Assembly (NCBI GenBank): GCA_002343825.1
Contig: DDSL01000124.1
Span: 1-36,301 of the forward strand
DNA length: 36,301 nt
Direction: 5' to 3'
DNA from: Chthonomonas sp. UBA2391
GTDB lineage: Bacteria > Armatimonadota > Fimbriimonadia > Fimbriimonadales > Fimbriimonadaceae
Below are positions 14,857-22,765 of the stretch, piece after piece (the first letter of the stretch is position 1; each line of letters starts with the position of its first letter). The position numbers and the translations under genes were made by a program. The notes below the pieces were generated by a model that saw nothing but the letters and a program-made list of their open reading frames with translations, had not been told where the DNA came from and searched no databases.

Positions 14857-16154
14857 ATTCTCTGTACAGACCTTGGACGTGCAAACTGTTGATCTTTCCC
14901 GGGTTAGGCGTACTCATGGGGTGCAATCAGCCGGGCCCAGAGTTCCAAAAGGCCGCGGCAGATTTGCCCAAGATCAAGTCGGAAATCCAAGCCGCCGGGA
15001 TCAGCCTGGACCTCAAGGACCTCCAGCCAAAGATCCGTCCTGAGGAGGATGCCTATCCATTGTTGGAGTCCGCACTCAAGGCCGAAACGGCATTCCGAAA
15101 AGCGGATAACCAGTTCAAGATTCCGCACAAGCTAGATGACAAAGAGTGGCTAAAGATTCCGGAGAAGGAGCTCCCGGCTCTTGTCCCCTATTTGGATCAG
15201 GTCATCCGCGCTACCCAGCGACCCAAAGTCGATTTTCGTTGGGATTGGGCAACCAAGAATCCGGCTGAGATCCTGTTTCCAGAGCTATTTCAGTTGAAAT
15301 TGATCTCAAGATGGCTGGGACTGCGGGCCGTTCTGCTAGCCAAGAGCGGCAAAACTGCCGAAGCTCTCGTCCAACTCCGCGCGGCTTTTGCCATTAGTGA
15401 CTATGTCCAGCAAACTCCTCTGGCGATCCATTATCTCGTAGGCATCGCAGTTGAGAAGATCACTGGAAGCGCCGCTCTTCACGCCGCAAGTTGGGCCGGA
15501 TCTGACCGTCAATTCAACGATAGGATCATCATACTCCTTCAAGAGAGAGCTACGCTTCCAAACCCAAACGCCTCCATTTTCAAGAGCGAAATTGCCTTTG
15601 CATCGACCACGTTCCGAGATCCGAAGAATCTTTTCGACACCGAGGACTTTCTCTCGGAACCGACCCAGCCCGATTGGGCAAAGGATCCCATCATGGTAGA
15701 CGCTTATCACGGACGGATTCTCAAAGGGTTCTTCGAAGCGATCAAGATCATGGAATCGGGCAAGTCGAATCTCCAGATCTTGGCCGAACTCGAAAAAGAG
15801 ACAGAGCGGCAGAGCGATCCCCGCGATCCGGTCAACGCGATCAGGGACGAATTAGCGCTGGACTATGGCGGGATGTGGGCTTCTTGGATGTCCCGTCAGA
15901 CCCTTCATGTCCTACGGAGTGCCAGCATTGAACTCAGCGCCATGTGGGCCAAGACGGGAAAAGCGCCGAGAGACACTACCGCCCTCGGCAATCGATACGT
16001 GGATCCCTACAGCGGGCAGCCGATCCGGTTCGTGAAGAAAGGAAAGCTCTTCGTCTATAGCGTCGGAGAGAATCAGAAAGATGACGGTGGAGCGGGCAAG
16101 GGCGGACTCGACGATATGGACATCCTGGTCCCCATCCTAAATCCAAACCCCTAA
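14853..16154 (+). CDS. Putative lipoprotein, tandem paralogue 2
   Basis: This encodes 433 residues with lipobox LMGC (Cys24). It shares with the upstream copy the N-terminal block LPKIKxEIQAAGISLDLKDL and the RPEEDAYPLLE motif, the central DFRWDW/DFRIDW strand, the TPR-like helix pair and the C-terminal RYVDPYSGQPIRFVKKGK region. The gene arose by tandem duplication. Start and stop overlap (ATGA) implies translational coupling, so the two proteins may form a hetero-oligomer. The TAA stop lies in the first unit of a heptanucleotide repeat tract. Function is unknown. Confidence 0.8.
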   Translation: MNSLYRPWTCKLLIFPGLGVLMGCNQPGPEFQKAAADLPKIKSEIQAAGISLDLKDLQPKIRPEEDAYPLLESALKAETAFRKADNQFKIPHKLDDKEWLKIPEKELPALVPYLDQVIRATQRPKVDFRWDWATKNPAEILFPELFQLKLISRWLGLRAVLLAKSGKTAEALVQLRAAFAISDYVQQTPLAIHYLVGIAVEKITGSAALHAASWAGSDRQFNDRIIILLQERATLPNPNASIFKSEIAFASTTFRDPKNLFDTEDFLSEPTQPDWAKDPIMVDAYHGRILKGFFEAIKIMESGKSNLQILAELEKETERQSDPRDPVNAIRDELALDYGGMWASWMSRQTLHVLRSASIELSAMWAKTGKAPRDTTALGNRYVDPYSGQPIRFVKKGKLFVYSVGENQKDDGGAGKGGLDDMDILVPILNPNP

Positions 16155-16197
16155 TCCCTAATCCCTAATCCCTAACCCCTAGCCCCTAGCCCCTAAC
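16149..16197. repeat. Seven-unit heptanucleotide tract (CCCTAAT/CCCTAAC/CCCTAGC)
   Basis: Seven consecutive 7-nt units occur without gaps: CCCTAAT three times, CCCTAAC, CCCTAGC twice, CCCTAAC. The first unit supplies the TAA of the lipoprotein gene (16152-16154). The sixth unit, read on the other strand, supplies the TAG of the rhodanese gene (16186-16188), and the tract also encodes its last residues. It is the only sequence between these convergent genes. Confidence 0.9.
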
Positions 16198-16710
16198 CAA
16201 GGGCCGATTCCAGGGCAGGCGGGCCAGCAGGAAGGCCATGCCGCAGATGTCGGTTGCGCCAGCAAAGGTCAATCCCGCCCCAACGAATATCGCCAGCCCG
16301 ATCCAACCCGGGTGGACGTAGAGGCTCAACAAAGTGCCCATGAGCACCAACAGCCCCGCGATCAGGCGGACCTGACGCTCCAGCGGCCAAGCCGCGCTCG
16401 TCGAGGCCACCACCGGATAGCCCGCCGCCCTCCAGGCCGCGGTTCCGCCCGAAACCAGCAAGACGTCTGCCCGAACTCCATCGAGATGCCCACACGCCAT
16501 CCCCGCCCGGTGACCGCTCTGACAGAGCATCGCCAGCGTCCCCTGGCCCAGGTCGTCCACCCGGTTAGGAAGCTGTTCCAGAGGAATATTGACCGCCCGG
16601 GGCACGTGCCCAGCGGCAAACTCGCCCGCCGACCGAACGTCGATCAGATGCATCGACTCCCCTTGGTCGAGCCGAGCCTTGAGTTCTTCAACAGAGATAC
16701 TTTGCGCCAT
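16186..16710 (-). CDS. YgaP-like rhodanese with DUF2892 membrane domain
   Basis: This encodes 174 residues. The N-terminal rhodanese domain (about 1-108) has the signature LIDVRSAGEFAAGHVPRAVNIP and the active-site loop CQSGHRAG with persulfide-forming Cys63, the same number as in E. coli YgaP. The C-terminal half carries two hydrophobic helices and the DUF2892 motif GATDICGMA. Such proteins move sulfane sulfur or nitrosyl groups at the inner face of the membrane. It begins 33 nt after the ECF sigma factor gene on the same strand, so the pair is probably one operon in which the membrane rhodanese could sense a thiol-reactive signal. That last point is inference. Confidence 0.9.
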   Translation of the reverse strand: MAQSISVEELKARLDQGESMHLIDVRSAGEFAAGHVPRAVNIPLEQLPNRVDDLGQGTLAMLCQSGHRAGMACGHLDGVRADVLLVSGGTAAWRAAGYPVVASTSAAWPLERQVRLIAGLLVLMGTLLSLYVHPGWIGLAIFVGAGLTFAGATDICGMAFLLARLPWNRPLVRG

Positions 16711-16743
16711 ATCGATGCAGAGGCACCGAGTCCGGAAAAGGAT

Positions 16744-17238
16744 TCAGGAACCGCAGACCGAGCGGTCTAACTGATCCCGAACCAGGGCCCGGGCCCTGTG
16801 GAGCCTCGATTTCGTCGCCGCTAGCGTAATGCCCAATTGATCTGCGACCTCTTGAAGCGGCCTCTCTTCGATCTCACAGGCCTCGTACACCAACCGGTAC
16901 TCCGGGGTGAGGGTTTCGAGCGCCGACTTCACACAGCTCTTGAGAACCTGCATCTCCATCTCGGGCTCTCCGGCCAGCCCGAGGTTCTCGATTTGCTCCA
17001 AAACGGTCTCCATCCCAGCGTGGCGTCGCATCCGGGTGCAGACTCGGCGGCCGATCGAGCCCAACCACGCCCGAAAAGCCTCGGGTTGATCCAGCTGATC
17101 GAGGTGTTGCAGAGCCAGCAAGAGCGCGGTCGCCAGGGCATCTTCGGCATCTTCTCGCTGCCCACAAACGCGGATCATCTGCCGGTAAACCGCGTCCTTG
17201 TGAGCTTCTACCAAGTCTGAAAACTCTTCCGGATCCAT
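16744..17238 (-). CDS. ECF-type RNA polymerase sigma factor
   Basis: This encodes 164 residues. Region 2 spans about residues 8-75 (AVYRQMIRVCGQREDAEDALATAL, then a WLGSIGRRVCTRMRR segment that would contact the -10). Region 4 spans about 105-160 (LTPEYRLVYEACEIEERPLQEVADQLGI, with AATKSRLHRARALV as recognition helix). No anti-sigma factor with a zinc-binding HxxxCxxC motif follows; the next gene is a membrane rhodanese. A TAGACT box lies 8 nt before the ATG. The target regulon is unknown. Confidence 0.9.
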   Translation of the reverse strand: MDPEEFSDLVEAHKDAVYRQMIRVCGQREDAEDALATALLLALQHLDQLDQPEAFRAWLGSIGRRVCTRMRRHAGMETVLEQIENLGLAGEPEMEMQVLKSCVKSALETLTPEYRLVYEACEIEERPLQEVADQLGITLAATKSRLHRARALVRDQLDRSVCGS

Positions 17239-17246
17239 CCAAGGGC

Positions 17247-17252
17247 AGTCTA
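17247..17252 (-). promoter_or_regulatory. -10-like box of ECF sigma gene
   Basis: TAGACT on the minus strand ends 8 nt before the ATG at 17238, giving a leader of one or two bases. The same hexamer precedes the cytochrome b561-like gene at 11822. No -35 box at standard spacing is seen; a TTGACG lies too far upstream (23-nt spacer). Confidence 0.35.
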
Positions 17253-17322
17253 CTTCCCGCGCTCTCGACCCCTTCCGTCAAGAAATCATGTTAACAGACG
17301 TTTAAGGTTCGAAATTGCCCGG

Positions 17323-17328
17323 TAGCCT
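17323..17328 (+). promoter_or_regulatory. -10-like box of phosphonate operon
   Basis: TAGCCT ends 7 nt before the ATG at 17336. A perfect 8-bp palindrome TGTTAACA sits at 17288-17295, upstream of it and about 50 nt before the sigma gene's start, and could be an operator for either divergent unit. No Pho-box-like direct repeat was found. Confidence 0.3.
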
Positions 17329-17335
17329 CCGGCAG

Positions 17336-18238
17336 ATGAAGTGGTGGGTTGCGATCTCTCTGGCTTTGGCGGTCTTGGTGGGCTGTGGTGCCCCGGCGGA
17401 TTCGACAAAAACCGGTGGTGACAAACCAACCGGAGGAAAGCTCACCATCGCCCTCGTACCGAGCGAAGACCAAGAGAAGATGCTGGCTGGTTTCGAGCCG
17501 ATCCGCGCCCACCTCGCCAAAGAACTCGGACGAGAGGTTGAAGTGATCACCGTCACCGACTACGCTGGGGCGGTCGAGGCCATGCGAGCCGAAAAGGTGG
17601 ACATCGCCTGGTTTGGCCCCCTAAGCTACATTCTAGCCCACCGAGAAGCCGGTGCAGAAGCCTTTGCTATCGGAAATGATACTAAAAAAGGCCCTCAGTA
17701 CCATAGCCTTATGGTCGTTCCGGCCGGATCGCCCGCCCAAAAGGTCGAGGACCTGGCCGGCAAGCGCGCCGCCTTTGTCGATCCCGGCTCCACCAGCGGC
17801 TATCTGATTCCGCGCAGCGCCATTGAGGAGATCACGGGCCAGGATCCTGAGAAGTTCTTCCAATCTGTAGTCTTCGCCGGTGGGCACGACGCTGCCCTGC
17901 TTGCACTCAAAAGCGGGAGCGTCGATGTGGCCATGGTCCAAGACGTCACTTTTGAGGATATGAGCGAAAAGGGCCTGATCGATCCCGCTCAGTTCCGCAT
18001 CCTCCGAAAGTCCGACCCAATCCCGGGCTCCCCGCTCGCGGTCCGCAAGTCGCTCGACGCCGAAACCAAAACCAAGATCGCCAAACTAATCACCGAGGCC
18101 CACCTTTCCGGGATCAAGATGGAAGTCCCTGGCCAGGGCGTTTTTGATAAGTTTCTTGCTGTGGATCACTCCAAATATCAACCCATCGAGGCGATGGTCG
18201 ACAGGCTCAAGCTGACTCGGGACCAGATGGCAAAATGA
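17336..18238 (+). CDS. phnD: PhnD-family phosphonate/phosphite-binding lipoprotein
   Basis: This encodes 300 residues. The start at 17336 gives a lipoprotein signal peptide with lipobox LVGC (Cys17), so the protein is anchored outside the cytoplasmic membrane; upstream in-frame TTG at 17315 is less likely. The mature part follows the PhnD/PtxB fold: LTIALVPSEDQEKM, the conserved DIAWFGPLSY loop (phosphonate oxygens), VVPAGSPA, and DPGSTSGYLIPR, the helix N-terminus that grips the phosphoryl group. It would capture phosphonate, phosphite or phosphate and pass it to the ABC permease. Stop and next start overlap by 4 nt. Substrate specificity cannot be decided by eye. Confidence 0.9.
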   Translation: MKWWVAISLALAVLVGCGAPADSTKTGGDKPTGGKLTIALVPSEDQEKMLAGFEPIRAHLAKELGREVEVITVTDYAGAVEAMRAEKVDIAWFGPLSYILAHREAGAEAFAIGNDTKKGPQYHSLMVVPAGSPAQKVEDLAGKRAAFVDPGSTSGYLIPRSAIEEITGQDPEKFFQSVVFAGGHDAALLALKSGSVDVAMVQDVTFEDMSEKGLIDPAQFRILRKSDPIPGSPLAVRKSLDAETKTKIAKLITEAHLSGIKMEVPGQGVFDKFLAVDHSKYQPIEAMVDRLKLTRDQMAK

Positions 18239-18990
18239 CCACTCCCCTCGTCCGGATCCAAGACCTCGTCAAGCGATATCCGAACGGCGTCGAAGCCCTT
18301 CGTGGGGTCAGTTTGGACCTCCACCCAGGCGAGACGACGGTCGTCCTCGGACCCAGCGGGGCCGGAAAATCGACCCTGCTCAGGAGCATCAACGGCCTCG
18401 AAACCCCCACCAGCGGTCGGGTTTGGGTCGGCCAGACTCCCGTGGAGCGGGCGTCTCTCCGCGAGGTTCGGCAACGGGTCGGGATGGTCTTCCAGCAGTT
18501 CAATCTCGTCCCCCGACTCAGCGTCATGGCCAATGTCCTCAGCGGGCGCCTCGGCCGGCGGGGGTTTTGGACCAACTTGACCTTTGCCTTCCCGGCCGAA
18601 GACTACGATCTTGCCTACAAAGCCATTGCCGACGTCGGACTCGTCGGGCGAGAGTGGGACCGCGTGGATAAGCTCAGCGGAGGCCAGCAACAGCGGGTGG
18701 CGATCGCCCGCACAGTGGTCCAACAGCCCGAGGTGATCCTGGCCGATGAACCGGTCGCCAGCCTTGACCCAGCCACGAGCCGTGAGATCATGGAGCTCCT
18801 CGTCCAGATGGCGGCCCAGAACAGGGCGGCTTTGGTCCTGAATCTCCACCAAATCGAGGTCGCACGCGAATTCGGCGACCGAATCATCGGCATCCAAAAG
18901 GGCCAGGTCGCTTTCGACGAGCGCACGACTGGGCTCAGCGACCGCCTCTTGGCCGACCTCTATGGAGAGACGCTTTGCTCCGTTCGGTAA
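18235..18990 (+). CDS. phnC: Phosphonate ABC transporter ATPase
   Basis: This encodes 251 residues, a complete ABC ATPase. Walker A is GPSGAGKST (residues 39-47), the Q-loop FQQFNLVPR, the signature LSGGQQQR, Walker B VILADEP and the switch His in NLHQIEVA. The insertion GRLGRRGFWTNLTFAFPAED between Q-loop and signature is characteristic of PhnC compared with other importer ATPases. It drives the two permeases encoded downstream. Its ATG overlaps the phnD stop, and its own last 16 nt overlap the next gene. Confidence 0.93.
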   Translation: MTTPLVRIQDLVKRYPNGVEALRGVSLDLHPGETTVVLGPSGAGKSTLLRSINGLETPTSGRVWVGQTPVERASLREVRQRVGMVFQQFNLVPRLSVMANVLSGRLGRRGFWTNLTFAFPAEDYDLAYKAIADVGLVGREWDRVDKLSGGQQQRVAIARTVVQQPEVILADEPVASLDPATSREIMELLVQMAAQNRAALVLNLHQIEVAREFGDRIIGIQKGQVAFDERTTGLSDRLLADLYGETLCSVR

Positions 18991-19751
18991 CGCCCTCGGG
19001 GTTGCCCCGCCCGGCCACCTGGATCGCCTTCCTCGTCGGCGGTTTCTTCCTTTATCTCACGTTCCCCCTCTTGCAGTTCCGGGCTAGCGGACTCTCCGGT
19101 CTGGCCGAATTCTTGGGGGCGATGGTCCGAGTTCCCGATTGGAGTTATCTGCCTGTTTTGGCCGGATTGTTGGGTGAAACCATCGCGATTGCGATCCTCG
19201 GCACCGTCCCCGCCGTTTTGCTGAGCCTGCCCCTCAGCCTGTTCGCGGCGCGGAACACCACGCCCCATGTGGCGGTCTCTTGGCTCTTGCGGCTGGTCTG
19301 CTCGGCGGTTCGGGCGATTCCGGAATTGGTTTGGGTGCTCCTGCTCGCCGGTTTGGTCGGGTTGGGAGTCGTCCCCGGGGTCCTCGCCCTCATCATCACT
19401 TCGGTCAGCTTTTTGGTCCGAGCCTATGCCGAAAGCCTCGAAGTGGTCGACCCCAAGGCGATAGAGGGCGTGGCCGCCCAGGGAGCAAGCTGGCTGGGAA
19501 TCCGGACCTTCGCCGTGCTACCCCAAGCCGCGCCTGACCTCATCGGCCTCAGCCTCTATTGGTTCGATGTCAACTTGCGCATGTCCACGATTCTCGGCAT
19601 GGTGGGGGCCGGCGGACTCGGCCTTGCCATCACCCAAAGCGCCAAGCTCTTCAAGTACGAGCGACTGGGAATGATCCTGATTTCGGTCTATCTGCTCGTC
19701 ACGCTGGTCGACCGGGCCTCCGCTATCGCCCGCCGGAGGCTCGTTGGGTGA
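18975..19751 (+). CDS. phnE: Phosphonate ABC permease, first copy
   Basis: This encodes 258 residues from a TTG start at 18975, supported by GGAGAG (18964-18969) five nt before it inside the end of phnC. Another in-frame TTG at 19002 is possible. Six hydrophobic segments are present, and the EAA loop reads EGVAAQGASWLGIRTFAVLPQA, the ATPase contact of binding-protein-dependent importers. SAVRAIPELVWVLLL and MSTILGMVGAGGLG are PhnE family motifs. It forms the membrane channel together with the next gene product. Confidence 0.9.
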   Translation: MLRSVTPSGLPRPATWIAFLVGGFFLYLTFPLLQFRASGLSGLAEFLGAMVRVPDWSYLPVLAGLLGETIAIAILGTVPAVLLSLPLSLFAARNTTPHVAVSWLLRLVCSAVRAIPELVWVLLLAGLVGLGVVPGVLALIITSVSFLVRAYAESLEVVDPKAIEGVAAQGASWLGIRTFAVLPQAAPDLIGLSLYWFDVNLRMSTILGMVGAGGLGLAITQSAKLFKYERLGMILISVYLLVTLVDRASAIARRRLVG

Positions 19752-20509
19752 CGCGCCGCATTCAGCCCACGGTTTGGTGGATCGTGATGGCCACCTTGGG
19801 TCTCTGGGCCGTCGTGGCTTGGTGGGTTCAGGTGCCGTTTTCGGATCTTGCCGGGCTGACTGGAGCGGGCGAACAGTTGGCCAAGTACTTCCCCCCTGAC
19901 GCGACCGGCTTTGGCCGGGCGCTGGGCCAGATGGGGGTCACCATCGTCATCGGGATCTGGGGAACTCTGCTCGCCTTTGCCTTGGCCGTTCCTTTGGGTT
20001 TGGCCGCGGCCACCAATGTTCATGGGTCGCGAATGGGGTACCGGCTTGCCCGGGAGATCTTGAACTTTTGCCGAGCCCTGCCCGATCCGCTCCTCGCGCT
20101 GATCTTTATCACGGGTTTCGGAATCGGACCCTTTCCGGGGGTGCTGGCTCTGGGCATCCACAGCTGCGGATTCCTCGGCAAGGCCTTCGCGGAGAGCCTA
20201 GAGCGCCTTCCACCCGGGATCGCCGAGGGGCTCCAGGCCTGCGGAGCCAGCCGCTCCCAAGTGATCCGCTTCGGTCTCTGGCCCTCGATCGGTCGCGAGG
20301 TCATCGGCTACACCGCCTACACCACGTACCGCAATATCCTGATGGCCGTGGCCTTGGGCGTGGTGGGAGCGGGGGGTATCGGGGTGGATCTCCTGCGCGC
20401 GCTCCGGCAATTCGACCGCCCCGCCGCCGCGATGATGATCGGGCTGATCGTGGCCGTAGTGGTCCTCATCGATTGGTTCGCGGTTTCTCTGCGGGAGCGC
20501 TCCAAATGA
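19748..20509 (+). CDS. phnE: Phosphonate ABC permease, second copy
   Basis: This encodes 253 residues from a GTG that overlaps the previous stop by 4 nt (GTGA); the frame is open further upstream but only antisense-like sequence would be added. It has the same six-helix layout and PhnE motifs (FCRALPDPLLALIF, EGLQACGASRSQVIRFGLWPS as EAA loop, RNILMAVALGVVGAGGIG). The two permeases are diverged, so the channel is a heterodimer, as in phosphite and 2-aminoethylphosphonate systems with paired permeases. Confidence 0.9.
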   Translation: MTRRIQPTVWWIVMATLGLWAVVAWWVQVPFSDLAGLTGAGEQLAKYFPPDATGFGRALGQMGVTIVIGIWGTLLAFALAVPLGLAAATNVHGSRMGYRLAREILNFCRALPDPLLALIFITGFGIGPFPGVLALGIHSCGFLGKAFAESLERLPPGIAEGLQACGASRSQVIRFGLWPSIGREVIGYTAYTTYRNILMAVALGVVGAGGIGVDLLRALRQFDRPAAAMMIGLIVAVVVLIDWFAVSLRERSK

Positions 20510-21504
20510 GCCCGGTTCTGGCCGAGTTCGCCGGCCCAGGCCAGGCTCTATCTCTCGGTTCCCCGGCAACACCCGAACTCGATGATGGCGAAGTTTGGCT
20601 CCGAGTGACTTGCACAACCATTTGTGGGTCCGATCGGCACACTTACCACGGCCGCCGCTCGACTCCCCTCCCCGGATATCTGGGGCACGAGGCCATCGGA
20701 ATCGTCGAAGCCAGCCGCCGCCCCGACGCGCAGCCCGGCGACCGCGTGACCTTCTCGATGCTTGTGAGCTGCGGCGAGTGCGATCGCTGCGCCGCTGGAC
20801 TTGGGCACAAATGCCGAAAAGTGTTCAAGTATGGCCATGAAAACCTCCCCTGGACGGGGACTTATGGCTCTCATATGCGGTTGCTGAAGGGCACCGAACT
20901 GGCCAAATTGCCCGGAGATTTGCCCGACGAAGCTGCCGCCCCGATCAATTGCGCCTTTGCCACGGGGATTGCCGTGGCCGACCATGTGGTGGGTCACAGG
21001 GTACGGGTGATCGGCGGGGGTTTGGTTGGGCTGGCGACCGCGCTAGCGGTCCTCCTCGCACACCCAGCCCGGGAGGTGGAGGTCATCGAACCCGACACTC
21101 AGCGTCAAGTCTGGGCCAAGCGTTTGGGCATGAAACCCTCCACCGATCAGCCCGTCGATTGCCTCGTCGAATGCGCCGGAGTTCGAGCCGCGCTGGAGCC
21201 AGCGATGGCGGGGCTCAAGATCGGCGGGCGGCTTGTTTTGGCGGGCCTGGTTCACCCCGATTCGGCCCTGCCGTTTACGGCCGAGGCCCTCATCCGCAAC
21301 TTGTGGACCATCGTTGGGGTCCACAATTATGCCCCTGGAGTCTTGCCGCGTGCGGTGGATCTGGCGGCCGAATTCAATCGCCGGATCCCGTGCCCCGAGT
21401 GGACCCGCACTCTCCCAAGCCTGGACGAACTCGATACCTGCCTCGCCGGAGCCCCCGACGAGGCACTGAGGGTCGCCGTGAGGTTCGGGCCGGACCCCGC
21501 CTAG
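20506..21504 (+). CDS. HpnZ-like zinc alcohol dehydrogenase linked to phosphonate catabolism
   Basis: This encodes 332 residues, a medium-chain dehydrogenase. Catalytic zinc ligands are Cys40 (TTICGSD) and His61-Glu62 (GHEAIG); the structural zinc set is Cys89, Cys92, Cys95 and Cys103. The segments TICGSDRHTYHGRR, KYGHENLPWTG and LPDEAAAPINCAFAT match the TIGR03366 family (proposed HpnZ), which is known from phosphonate-catabolism neighbourhoods. The cofactor site is GGGLVGLATA. It overlaps phnE by 4 nt, so it is part of the transport operon and probably oxidises an alcohol made from, or carried by, the imported phosphonate. The exact substrate is unknown. Its stop shares CTAG with the stop of the convergent pfk gene. 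Confidence 0.85.
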   Translation: MSPVLAEFAGPGQALSLGSPATPELDDGEVWLRVTCTTICGSDRHTYHGRRSTPLPGYLGHEAIGIVEASRRPDAQPGDRVTFSMLVSCGECDRCAAGLGHKCRKVFKYGHENLPWTGTYGSHMRLLKGTELAKLPGDLPDEAAAPINCAFATGIAVADHVVGHRVRVIGGGLVGLATALAVLLAHPAREVEVIEPDTQRQVWAKRLGMKPSTDQPVDCLVECAGVRAALEPAMAGLKIGGRLVLAGLVHPDSALPFTAEALIRNLWTIVGVHNYAPGVLPRAVDLAAEFNRRIPCPEWTRTLPSLDELDTCLAGAPDEALRVAVRFGPDPA

Positions 21505-22580
21505 TGGACAAAGACGCCCAGGGCGCGGGCGGTTTCGTACTCCATCGTATTCGGGCAAACAACCTTGATTGAACCCACCGCATCAGCCAGAGGAATCGTT
21601 CCCATGCCCGCGTTGTGATAGATCACCATTTGCCCAAACTTGCCCTGATCAAAGGCCTTCATCGCCGCGACGCCGTAGGCCTTGGCCAGCGCGCGGTCCC
21701 CCGCCGTGGGCGTTCCTCCCCGCTGGATGTGCCCGAGGACCGTCGCCCGCATATCGAATGCGTCGGGGGCCATCTCGTCGATCGCTCGGATTAGATATTG
21801 GGCGATACCGCCCAGCTTCACCTCGCGGTCCAGAGCCTCGCCCTCGTGCACCCTTTGCCCGTGAACTTTGGCTCCCTCGGCCACGACGATCGTCGCCGAA
21901 CGCCCCTCGGCCTGACGCCGCTGCATCATCGCCACGAGATCTTCGAGCGCAAATGGAAACTCGGGAATCAGAATTGCATCGGCTCCGCCCGCCAGGCCCG
22001 CTCGAATCGCGATCCAACCCGCGTGGCGGCCCATGGTCTCCACAAAGATCATCCGCTGGTGGCTGGTCGCGGTGGTGTGCACCCGGTCAAGAGCGTCGAC
22101 CGCGACCTGGGTCGCCGTGCTGAACCCGAAGGTTCGGTCCGTGTGCTGGAGGTCGTTGTCGATGGTCTTGGGGACTCCGACGATCGGCACTCCCGCTTCC
22201 ATCAGCTGCAGCGCCCCGCTCAGGGTTCCGTCGCCACCGATCACGATCAAGCCGCTCAGGCCGAGCGCTTTGCAGTTATCCCGCGCTTCGTGCAGAACGT
22301 CCTCTGGGATCTGACGCGAATTGCCTTCGCCCGCCTTGGCCCCAAATCGGCCCTTGTTCACGGTGCCCAGAATGGTCCCGCCGAGGTGGGCGATTCCCCT
22401 CACGGCGTCGGAATCGAGCTTCATGAACTGGATCGGGTCCAGAAGCCCCTCCCAACCCTTGATGAATCCGTAGAACTCGTAGCCCAGTTCGGCGCCGGAC
22501 TTGACGACCGAGGCGATGACTGCGTTCAGTCCGGGGCAATCGCCGCCGCTGTTGATGATGCCGATCCTCTTGGAACTCAT
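21501..22580 (-). CDS. pfkA: 6-phosphofructokinase, mixed-type signature
   Basis: This encodes 359 residues from the ATG at 22580 (MSSKRIGIINSGGDCPGLNAV). The frame is open upstream but that part has no PFK character. Substrate motifs are present: PKTIDNDL with the catalytic Asp, MGRHAGWIA, and HIQRGGTPTAGDR. At the two positions that separate ATP from pyrophosphate enzymes it has Gly in GGDGT (ATP-type) but Lys in PKTIDND (pyrophosphate-type; ATP enzymes have PGTIDND). This Gly/Lys combination marks group III PFKs, some of which use pyrophosphate. It is the glycolytic enzyme converting fructose-6-phosphate to the bisphosphate; the donor is uncertain. Confidence 0.93.
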   Translation of the reverse strand: MSSKRIGIINSGGDCPGLNAVIASVVKSGAELGYEFYGFIKGWEGLLDPIQFMKLDSDAVRGIAHLGGTILGTVNKGRFGAKAGEGNSRQIPEDVLHEARDNCKALGLSGLIVIGGDGTLSGALQLMEAGVPIVGVPKTIDNDLQHTDRTFGFSTATQVAVDALDRVHTTATSHQRMIFVETMGRHAGWIAIRAGLAGGADAILIPEFPFALEDLVAMMQRRQAEGRSATIVVAEGAKVHGQRVHEGEALDREVKLGGIAQYLIRAIDEMAPDAFDMRATVLGHIQRGGTPTAGDRALAKAYGVAAMKAFDQGKFGQMVIYHNAGMGTIPLADAVGSIKVVCPNTMEYETARALGVFVH

Positions 22581-22752
22581 GGGATTCACTTTTCTGACTT
22601 CTGGTGAAAGGGTAACCCGGTCGGCGGCGTTGGCGAAAGGCGCACTTTCTCTTTTGGGTTCGACATCCGAGGCCGGACTTCCTGCTCGGGGATGCGTCGT
22701 TTGCCCGCCGACCCCACCCCGGCGAAAAACCGAAAGCGAGGAACTGCGCGGG

Positions 22753-22758
22753 TAGAGT
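22753..22758 (+). promoter_or_regulatory. -10-like box before leader ORF and LRR gene
   Basis: TAGAGT ends 7 nt before an ATG at 22766, the same geometry as other TANNNT boxes in this window. The remaining 22581-22752 region between the divergent pfk and LRR units holds no gene that I can support. Confidence 0.3.
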
Positions 22759-22765
22759 GAAGAAA

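Noticed and set aside
16149..16197. Short regular repeats as a CRISPR array
   Set aside because: The units are 7 nt, contiguous and without spacers, and there are no cas genes.
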